Source of the DNA: Phycisphaeraceae bacterium
Lineage (GTDB): Bacteria; Planctomycetota; Phycisphaerae; Phycisphaerales; Zrk34
Direction of reading: 5' to 3'
Length of the DNA: 64,000 bases
NCBI GenBank assembly: GCA_028282685.1
Contig: JANQHK010000025.1
Location: 1-64,000 of the forward strand
The translations under genes were made by a program, and so were the position numbers. Below the pieces are notes generated by a model. The model saw only the letters and a list, made by a program, of their open reading frames with translations. It did no database searches and was not told where the DNA came from. This document shows positions 56,410-64,000 of this stretch, piece after piece (the stretch's first letter is position 1; every line of letters starts with the position of its first letter).

Positions 56410-57108
56410 ATGAGCACCCGGGCCTCCCCGCTTGAACGCATCCATCCCATCGCCGCCGAGGCCCTGGCCACCTTCATGCTGGTCCTGGCCAGCGCCGGCG
56501 CCGTGGCCATCGAACAGACCCATCCCGGGACACTGGGCCATGCCGGTTGCTGCATCGCCGCGGGCCTGATCGTCATGGCGATGATCTACAGCATCGGCGA
56601 TGTCTCGGGGGCACACATCAATCCCGCCGTCACCCTCGGCTTCTGGATTTCCGGGCGGTTTCCGCTGCGGCGCGTTCCGGCGTATGTCACGGCGCAACTG
56701 GCCGGCTCGCTTGCGGCGGCGGCGCTGTTGGGAGCCATCTTTCCCCAAGCCCCCACCCTGGGTGCGACCGTCCCGACCGGTGCGCTCTGGCAATCGTTCG
56801 TCCTGGAAATCGTGCTCACCTTCATGCTCATGTACGTGATTCTCTCCGTCGCCACCGGCGCCAAGGAAAAAGGAATCATGGCCGGCATCGCCATCGGCGG
56901 CATCGTCCTGCTCAATTGCCTGTGGGGCGGTCCCATCAGCGGAGCCGCGATGAATCCCGCACGCACCTTCGGCCCCTCCCTGCTCGGCGGCGCCGGCGAT
57001 ACCCTCTGGATTTACCTTGTGGCGCCGGTCATCGGCGCGGCCCTGGCCGTTCCCGCATGCCGCATCTCTCATCCCTGCCAGGGTTGCTGCGAACCGATTT
57101 CCGAATGA
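56410..57108 (+). CDS. Aquaporin-family (MIP) channel
   Basis: The protein has 232 residues and six predicted helices plus two half-helices. The NPA motifs are SGAHINPAVTLG and SGAAMNPARTFG. Compared by eye with AqpZ, the selectivity filter reads Ala, Cys, Ala, Arg rather than Phe, His, Thr, Arg. The pore is therefore wider and more hydrophobic than in a water-specific channel. TATGCT ends 7 nt before the ATG at 56410, which is preferred over an ATG at 56398 that overlaps it. Confidence 0.9.
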   Translation: MSTRASPLERIHPIAAEALATFMLVLASAGAVAIEQTHPGTLGHAGCCIAAGLIVMAMIYSIGDVSGAHINPAVTLGFWISGRFPLRRVPAYVTAQLAGSLAAAALLGAIFPQAPTLGATVPTGALWQSFVLEIVLTFMLMYVILSVATGAKEKGIMAGIAIGGIVLLNCLWGGPISGAAMNPARTFGPSLLGGAGDTLWIYLVAPVIGAALAVPACRISHPCQGCCEPISE

Positions 57109-57204
57109 TGCGATTCCCTCTCCTCCACTTTGGCGGACAAGCGTAAAGCACGCACCCGCGCCTCCACCTATACGCCGAACGCTTCAGCCACTACGCTATG
57201 GTTC

Positions 57205-58050
57205 ATGTTTGAACCGTGGATCATCGCGGTGATTGCGCTGGTCGGACTGGGCGCGGGACTGCTGGGCGGAATGCTCGGTGTGGGCGGGTCAATCATCATG
57301 ATCCCCGTGATGGTCATGCTGTTCGGCCAAAGTGAGCGGCCCGGTTTTAACCAGCACCTCTACCAGGCCGCGGCGATGATCGTGAACGTCGCCGTGGTGG
57401 CGCCGGCCACGGTGCGCCATGTTCGGGCCGGGGCGCTGGTGCCGGCGGCATTCAAGAAAATCCTGCCCATCGCTATGGCGTTCATCGCCGTCGGCGTCCT
57501 CGCCAGCAACCTCGCCATCTTCGATCCCGATCGCCAATGGTGCGGCGCCAACGGACCGACCTGGCTGGGTCGCGTGCTGGCGGTGTTCCTGGTTTATGTC
57601 ATCGTCGTCAACATCCTGCGTCTGTTCGGCCCGCAACTGGCCGCGGTGGAGCCGGGCGATCGCACCCACGGCGGACGCATCACCTGGCCGCGCTGCTCGA
57701 TCGTCGGTTCGGTGATGGGATTCTGCGCCGGACTGATGGGCATCGGCGGCGGGGCCATCGCCACCCCCCTGCAACAGATCACCATGAAACTGCCGCTGCG
57801 CAGCTGCATCGCCAACTCCGCGGCGATCATCTGCCTCACCGCCGCGTTCGGGGCCGTCGTAAAAAACGCCACGCTTCCGCCCGAGGTGCAATTGTCCGCC
57901 AGTCTGACGCTGGCCGGGCTGTTCGCACCCACGGCCATCATCGGGGCGCTGGTCGGCTCACGCCTGACGCACGTCCTGCCGCGCCAGGTGGTGCGATCGA
58001 TCTTTATTCTGGTGCTGATCGCCGCCGCCTGGAAAATGGCGGGGTTGTGA
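57205..58050 (+). CDS. TauE/SafE-family permease, second copy
   Basis: The protein has 281 residues and about eight membrane helices. The family motifs are LLGGMLGVGGSIIMIPVMV and GFCAGLMGIGGGAIATPL. It is a distinct paralog of the permease at 53220. TACGCT ends 7 nt before the ATG at 57205, with no Shine-Dalgarno. A TTG start at 57130 is unlikely. Confidence 0.87.
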   Translation: MFEPWIIAVIALVGLGAGLLGGMLGVGGSIIMIPVMVMLFGQSERPGFNQHLYQAAAMIVNVAVVAPATVRHVRAGALVPAAFKKILPIAMAFIAVGVLASNLAIFDPDRQWCGANGPTWLGRVLAVFLVYVIVVNILRLFGPQLAAVEPGDRTHGGRITWPRCSIVGSVMGFCAGLMGIGGGAIATPLQQITMKLPLRSCIANSAAIICLTAAFGAVVKNATLPPEVQLSASLTLAGLFAPTAIIGALVGSRLTHVLPRQVVRSIFILVLIAAAWKMAGL

Positions 58051-58071
58051 TGTGCGGGACTCATGGGGCGC

Positions 58072-58149
58072 CACACTTTCGCGGCGAAGCCGTAAAGTGT
58101 GCTTCTTTACACCATCAACCAACCCACCTTGCCTGACGGCGAAGGTGGG
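58072..58149. repeat. Two adjacent extragenic hairpins
   Basis: CACACTTT (58072) pairs with AAAGTGTG (58094), and CCCACCTT (58123) pairs with AAGGTGGG (58142). The two loops share a GCGGCG/GACGGCG core with opposite orientation. They lie between the second TauE/SafE gene and the small lipoprotein, with no T-run, and may be extragenic palindromes. Confidence 0.5.
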
Positions 58150-58247
58150 GCACCCCGCCAATCACGCAGGCGCGTCTCGATGACTCGACGCACCCTACCC
58201 CGGCTGCGCCAGAGCCGTAGCACCCCAGTTCTCGCGAATCTTTAGAT

Positions 58248-58378
58248 TCACGTTACCCCCCGCAGGAGGTGCAGGCCGGTCTTGGCGGTGTAGCAACCCT
58301 CGCAGGACACCTTCTTGGAATCGACGTAGCCCGCGTTGTCGGTCTGCTGTACAGGCCATCCGTACCGCAGCGCGCGTA
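58248..58378 (-). pseudogene. Possible out-of-frame continuation of the Cys-rich lipoprotein
   Basis: On the minus strand, past the lipoprotein's stop, another CGTDG-like unit appears in the same frame. A different frame then reads YVDSKKVSCEGCYTAKTGL before a stop. This suggests that the lipoprotein once continued for another repeat and a C-terminal CxxC region, and was cut by a stop and a frameshift. It could also be chance. Confidence 0.35.
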
Positions 58379-58537
58379 CTACTCTGTCTTGCAGCAGGAA
58401 CCGTCCGTACCGCAGCAAGCTGTCTTTTCTGTATTGCAGACGGAACCGTCCGTGCCGCAGCCGCCGTTCTTGCTGCAACCGGCCACGGCCAATCCGAGCA
58501 GGCCCGCCAACGCCAAAGTCAATAGCACGTGTCGCAT
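58379..58537 (-). CDS. Small Cys-rich repeat lipoprotein
   Basis: The protein has 52 residues. The signal sequence LALAGLLGLAVAGC gives a lipobox near residue 20. The mature 30 residues contain two copies of a CGTDGS-x-C motif. Eight Cys could bind metal or form disulfides. The ATG at 58537 is followed by a proper lipoprotein signal. Further copies of the repeat continue beyond the stop in other frames. Confidence 0.6.
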   Translation of the reverse strand: MRHVLLTLALAGLLGLAVAGCSKNGGCGTDGSVCNTEKTACCGTDGSCCKTE

Positions 58538-58758
58538 GATGGGTCTCCTACAAAAGTTGATACTCAACACAATAGTTCCCGTCGGACACGATTTATTCGC
58601 CGGCCCGGCATTTTTCCCGCATCGCTCCTCGCCGAGACGGCCTGCCCGGCCTGTCAGACCCGGAACACCCCCCCTGCCAGCATGGCAGCCCCCGGAATTG
58701 CACCATCGGGAACACAAACACGGAAAATGATGCAATGCACTGCCAGACAAGTGTTTAA

Positions 58759-60594
<1,836 letters not shown>

Positions 60595-60684
60595 AGCGTC
60601 TGGCAGTCGATCGAGTGGAATGTTCAGCGGTCGATCGAAGATCGACATGAAATCAAACAAACACGAACCGGAGAACATACGACC

Positions 60685-60972
60685 ATGAAAGTCAAGCCCC
60701 TGGAAGATCGCGTGATCGTCAAGCCCGAGGAGGCCGAGGAAAAAACCTCTTCCGGCATCTACCTGCCCGACAGCGCCCAGGAGAAGCCGCAACACGGCAA
60801 GGTGATCGCCGTCGGCCCCGGCAAGATCAACGACGACGGCAAACGCACCGCCCTGGAAGTCAAGAAAGGCGATACCGTCCTCTACTCCAAATACGGCGGC
60901 ACCGAGATCGACATCGACGGCAAAACACACCTGATCCTGCGCGAGAGCGACCTGCTCGCGGTGATCGACTAA
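60685..60972 (+). CDS. groES: Co-chaperonin GroES
   Basis: The protein has 95 residues, the usual size. It begins [22 protein letters not shown], with the mobile loop near residues 17-32 ([11 protein letters not shown]), and ends with the conserved [13 protein letters not shown]. It caps the GroEL ring. It lies between two groEL copies, opposite to the usual groES-groEL order. CGGAG precedes the ATG. Confidence 0.97.
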   Translation: MKVKPLEDRVIVKPEEAEEKTSSGIYLPDSAQEKPQHGKVIAVGPGKINDDGKRTALEVKKGDTVLYSKYGGTEIDIDGKTHLILRESDLLAVID

Positions 60973-60992
60973 ACATATCGTTGATTCGAGAA

Positions 60993-61077
60993 CGCGTTAA
61001 CTCGGTAAGTCGGCCCGTTTTCAAAACCCGGCCGACCGCAAACCAAGTCACGAGTTAACGAATGAACGAGTTAACGA
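60993..61077. repeat. Nested inverted repeat between groES and groEL2
   Basis: CGTTAACTCG at 60994-61003 is the reverse complement of CGAGTTAACG at 61051-61060, which recurs at 61068-61077. Inside it lies GTCGGCC...GGCCGAC with a TTTT/AAAA core. The whole can form one hairpin. It is not a CIRCE element. It might tune the groES-groEL2 ratio or be an extragenic palindrome. Confidence 0.7.
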
Positions 61078-61101
61078 AATAACGAAATTCAGGAGCCCAC
61101 C

Positions 61102-62715
61102 ATGGCAAGCAAGCAAATGATGTTCGACGCCGATGCGGCGATGCAACTGAAGCGCGGTCTGGAGCAGCTAACCCGCTCCGTCGCCGTCACCCTCGGCCCC
61201 ACCGGCCGCAACGTCGTGATCGACAAGTCGTTCGGCGGACCCAAGGTCACCAAGGACGGCGTGTCCGTGGCCAAGGAAGTCGAACTGCCCGAGCCGTTCG
61301 AGAACATGGGCGCGAAGATGGTGAACGAGGTCGCCAAGAAGACGGCCGACAAGGCCGGCGACGGCACCACCACCGCCGCCGTCCTGGCGCGCGAAGTCTT
61401 CGGACAGGGGCTGCGCCACGTGACCGTCGGGGCGAATCCGATGCTGGTGCAGCGCGGCATCCTCGCCGCCGCCGAGGTCGCCACCGGGGCCATCCAGGAC
61501 CAGGCCAAAAAGTGCAAGGGCAAGGAAGACCTGCAGAAGATCGCCACCGTCTCGGCCAACCACGATGCCGAAGTCGGCGCCCTGATCGCCGAGGCGATCG
61601 ATCACGTCGGCTCCGAAGGCGTGGTCGAAGTCGAAGAGGGCAAGGCCAGCGAAACGCATCTCGAATACGTCGAGGGCATGGCCTTCGACAAGGGCTACCT
61701 CTCGCCCTACTTCATGACCGATCCCAACACCACCGAGTGCGTGCTGGACGAGCCGCTGATCCTCATTCACGAGAAGAAGATTTCCAACCTGCCGGACCTG
61801 CTGCCGCTGTTGAACAAGATCGCCGGGGCGGGCCAGCCGTTGATGATCATCGCCGAGGACGTGGAGAACGAGGCGCTGGCGGCGTTGGTGGTCAACCGTC
61901 TGCGCGGCGCACTGAAGGTGTGTGCGGTCAAGGCCCCGGGCTTCGGCGACCGCCGCAAGGCCATGCTCGGCGACCTCGCCACCGTGACCGGCGGTACGTT
62001 CATTTCCGAGGACCTGGGCCTCAAGCTGGAAAACCTCGAACTGAACCAGCTCGGCAAGGCCAAGAAGATCATCGTCTCCAAGGACGACACAACGATCATC
62101 GAAGGCGCCGGCAAGAAGAAAGACATTGCCGCCCGTACCGATCAGATCCGCAAGCAGATCGAATCCACCACCAGCGATTACGATCGCGAGAAGCTTCAGG
62201 AGCGGCTGGCGAAGCTGACCGGCGGCGTGGCCGTCATCAACGTCGGCGCCGCCACCGAAACCGAAATGAAGCAGCGCAAGGATCTGGTGGACGATGCCCT
62301 GCACGCCACGCGCGCTGCCGCCGCGGAGGGCTACGTGCCCGGTGGCGGGGTGACATTCGTCCGCGCGATCGAGGCCGTCAACAACGCCCGCGGCAAGGCG
62401 CGCGGCGATGAGAAGATCGGCTACGACATCGTGGCCGCGGCACTGGAAGCGCCGCTACGTCAGATCGCCACAAACGCCGGCGTGGACGGCGACGTGGTTG
62501 TCGAAAACGTCAAGAATCACGCCAACGCCTACGGATACAACGCCGCCACCGGCGCATACGAAGACCTGGTCAAGGCCGGGATCATCGATCCAGCGCTGGT
62601 CGCCCGGACCGCGTTGCAGCACGCCGCTTCCGTAGCGGGACTGATGCTGACGACCAACGTGATGGTCAGCGACTTGAAGGACGACACCGAACCGGTGGAA
62701 GGCGCGGTGGCGTAA
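61102..62715 (+). CDS. groEL: Chaperonin GroEL, copy 2 (no Gly-Met tail)
   Basis: The protein has 537 residues. ATP-site motifs [14 protein letters not shown] and [17 protein letters not shown] and the hinge YVPGGGVTF are intact. It differs widely from copy 1 and ends [11 protein letters not shown] without a GGM tail. The missing tail usually affects the cavity, so its clients may differ. CAGGAG lies upstream of the ATG. The dnaJ gene follows after a hairpin and an inverted-repeat element. Confidence 0.97.
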   Translation: MASKQMMFDADAAMQLKRGLEQLTRSVAVTLGPTGRNVVIDKSFGGPKVTKDGVSVAKEVELPEPFENMGAKMVNEVAKKTADKAGDGTTTAAVLAREVFGQGLRHVTVGANPMLVQRGILAAAEVATGAIQDQAKKCKGKEDLQKIATVSANHDAEVGALIAEAIDHVGSEGVVEVEEGKASETHLEYVEGMAFDKGYLSPYFMTDPNTTECVLDEPLILIHEKKISNLPDLLPLLNKIAGAGQPLMIIAEDVENEALAALVVNRLRGALKVCAVKAPGFGDRRKAMLGDLATVTGGTFISEDLGLKLENLELNQLGKAKKIIVSKDDTTIIEGAGKKKDIAARTDQIRKQIESTTSDYDREKLQERLAKLTGGVAVINVGAATETEMKQRKDLVDDALHATRAAAAEGYVPGGGVTFVRAIEAVNNARGKARGDEKIGYDIVAAALEAPLRQIATNAGVDGDVVVENVKNHANAYGYNAATGAYEDLVKAGIIDPALVARTALQHAASVAGLMLTTNVMVSDLKDDTEPVEGAVA

Positions 62716-62746
62716 ATCCGTCCCGCCCACCGATTGAAAAAACGCT

Positions 62747-62776
62747 GGCCCAGGGGCGGGAAACCGCTCTTGGGTC
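62747..62776 (+). terminator. GC-rich hairpin after groEL2
   Basis: GGCCCAGGGGCGG pairs imperfectly with CCGCTCTTGGGTC around a four-base loop. There is no T-run. It may slow or end transcription of the groE genes before dnaJ, but the prediction is weak. Confidence 0.4.
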
Positions 62777-62796
62777 ATTCATCGAAACGCACGGAC

Positions 62797-62953
62797 TTAA
62801 CCACAGAGGCGCAGAGACGCAGAGTTCATGTATAGAAAGCATGAAAACTGAAAAGTAGAAAATGCTGGAGTCTGTAATGGCAGTGCATCCTTTTCAGCTT
62901 TCCTGTTTTTCAGATTTCCTGTTTTCCTCTGTGCCTCTGTGTTTTTGTGGTAT
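62797..62953. repeat. Inverted-repeat element, ACCACAGAG family, copy 2
   Basis: The left end TTAACCACAGAGGCGCAGAG is mirrored by CTCTGTGCCTCTGTG near 62937-62951 and GTGGTATT at the end. The inside is AT-rich and contains repeated TTTCCTGTTTT-like tracts. The ends match those of the element at 34956-35092, but the centre differs. No gene lies inside. It separates groEL2 from dnaJ. Confidence 0.8.
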
Positions 62954-62975
62954 TCCTTTTCGGTGTTGATGTCCC

Positions 62976-64000
62976 ATGGCCACGCAGCGCGACTATTACG
63001 AAGTGCTCGGCATCGAACGCGACGCCTCCGCCGAGCAGATCAAGAAGGCGTACAAGCGCTGCGCCATGAAGTACCATCCCGATCGCAATCCCGGCGACGC
63101 CGAGGCCGAAGCGAAATTCAAGGAATGCGCCGAGGCGTTTGAAGTCCTCAGCGATCCCGACAAGCGCCAGCGTTACGATCGCTACGGCCACGAGGGGCTG
63201 CGCGGCGCGGGGATGCACGATTTCTCCGGAATGAACGCCGGCGATATCTTCTCCATGTTCGAGGATCTCTTCGGCGACATCGGCCTGGGCGACATCTTCG
63301 GACGCGGCGGCTCAGCGCGCGGCGGCAACCGGCCCCGGCGCGGCTACGACCTGGAAACCGCCGTCGCCATCACGCTCAACGACGTGCTCACCGGCGCCCG
63401 CGAGGAAGTTTCCTTCACCCGCCAGGACAACTGCGACACCTGCTCCGGCAGCGGCTGCAAACCGGGCACCCATCCCACCGCCTGTTCGACCTGCGGCGGA
63501 CGGGGACAGGTCGCCATGCGACAGGGATTTTTCCAGATGGTGCGCCCCTGCCCGGCCTGCCAGGGCACGGGCACGTTCATCGAACACAAGTGCCCCGATT
63601 GCGGCGGCAGCGGCCGACGACCCAAGCATCGCGTCATTGAAGTTCAGATTCCGCCGGGCATCCACGACGGCCAAGTTGTCCGCGTCCCCGGGGAAGGCGA
63701 ACCGGGCACACCCGACGGACCGCGCGGCGATCTGCACGTGCTCGTACGCATCAAGGAGCACGAATTGTTCCTGCGCGATGGCGATCACCTGATCCTGCAC
63801 ATGCCCGTCAGCTTTTCGCAGGCGGCGCTGGGCGCCGGCGTCGAATCGCCCACGCTCGAAGGCAGCGAGCCACTGACCCTGCCCCGCGGCACGCAGAACG
63901 GCGACACCCTCACCCTGCGCGGCAAAGGTTTACCCAACCTGCGCAGCGGGAAGCCGGGCGACCTGGTCGTGCAGGTGCTCGTCGAGATTCCCAAGAAACT
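62976..64000 (+). CDS. dnaJ: Chaperone protein DnaJ (3' end beyond window)
   Basis: About 341 codons are visible. The J domain has the HPD motif in [11 protein letters not shown] near residue 34. A Gly/Phe-rich segment follows. The zinc-finger region has four repeats: [25 protein letters not shown] and CPDCGGSG. The peptide-binding domains follow and the window ends inside the second. DnaJ stimulates DnaK; no dnaK or grpE is visible. The ATG at 62976 lies right after the inverted-repeat element, with no Shine-Dalgarno. Confidence 0.95.
   Translation, partial: MATQRDYYEVLGIERDASAEQIKKAYKRCAMKYHPDRNPGDAEAEAKFKECAEAFEVLSDPDKRQRYDRYGHEGLRGAGMHDFSGMNAGDIFSMFEDLFGDIGLGDIFGRGGSARGGNRPRRGYDLETAVAITLNDVLTGAREEVSFTRQDNCDTCSGSGCKPGTHPTACSTCGGRGQVAMRQGFFQMVRPCPACQGTGTFIEHKCPDCGGSGRRPKHRVIEVQIPPGIHDGQVVRVPGEGEPGTPDGPRGDLHVLVRIKEHELFLRDGDHLILHMPVSFSQAALGAGVESPTLEGSEPLTLPRGTQNGDTLTLRGKGLPNLRSGKPGDLVVQVLVEIPKK

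Noticed and set aside
60993-61077. Short repeats near groES as a CRISPR array
   Set aside because: The repeats are inverted and two or three in number, without regular spacers or cas genes.

Overview
The window reads as chromosomal DNA of a high-GC planctomycete, most probably a member of the Phycisphaerae. The pointers are an N-terminal LEPR-x-LL-S motif on a large surface protein, a PEP-CTERM protein with an Arg-rich tail, two groEL copies around one groES, DUF3467 and YdjY-domain proteins, and little canonical Shine-Dalgarno use. This placement is inferred from gene content; no ribosomal RNA is present.

Layout. Positions 1-7430 hold the most unusual block, a candidate export system. It has the end of an unknown gene and a small HlyD-type adaptor on the plus strand. 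Facing them is a four-gene minus-strand operon: DUF3467 protein, GAF-TM-HlyD protein, a PqqD/M50-protease/HlyD fusion, and a shortened SecA-like ATPase. Next come a large LEPR/SdrD-type surface protein and a PEP-CTERM protein, then tRNA-Ala, a PTS IIA protein and a UbiA-type prenyltransferase. A minus-strand operon (HEAT lipoprotein, RsbW-like kinase, STAS protein, MlaE permease) follows. From 16 to 31 kb lie mostly housekeeping genes: guaA, rnd, aroB, nnrD, bioD, a YhaM-like nuclease, a cobalamin adenosyltransferase, eno, an OsmC protein, a VIT/VWA protein and a nucleotide-sugar dehydrogenase.

At 31.95-33.17 kb a radical SAM gene sits between an intact tRNA-Val gene and a 43-bp copy of its 3' half, the scar expected of a tRNA-integrated mobile element. 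From 33 to 43 kb are tatA, glcE and glcF (without glcD), a CPBP protease, a YdjY protein, a glycosyltransferase, an RbsD/FucU protein, a Bax1-type protein and ygfZ. From 43 to 53 kb is a signalling region. It has a decayed outer-membrane barrel remnant, a YfiR / hybrid histidine kinase / REC-GGDEF-EAL operon, miaB, a bifunctional-nuclease-family protein, a GspE-N-like protein, and a GGDEF protein with a degenerate receiver. From 53 to 58 kb are two TauE/SafE permeases, a class V aminotransferase, a coiled-coil protein and an aquaporin with an atypical pore. The window ends with groEL1-groES-groEL2-dnaJ (dnaJ runs off the end).

Two general features stand out. At least ten genes have a TANNNT-like -10 hexamer only 6-9 nt before the best start codon, which suggests leaderless mRNAs. 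Several intergenic gaps carry long inverted-repeat elements, including two copies of an ACCACAGAG...CTCTGTG family.
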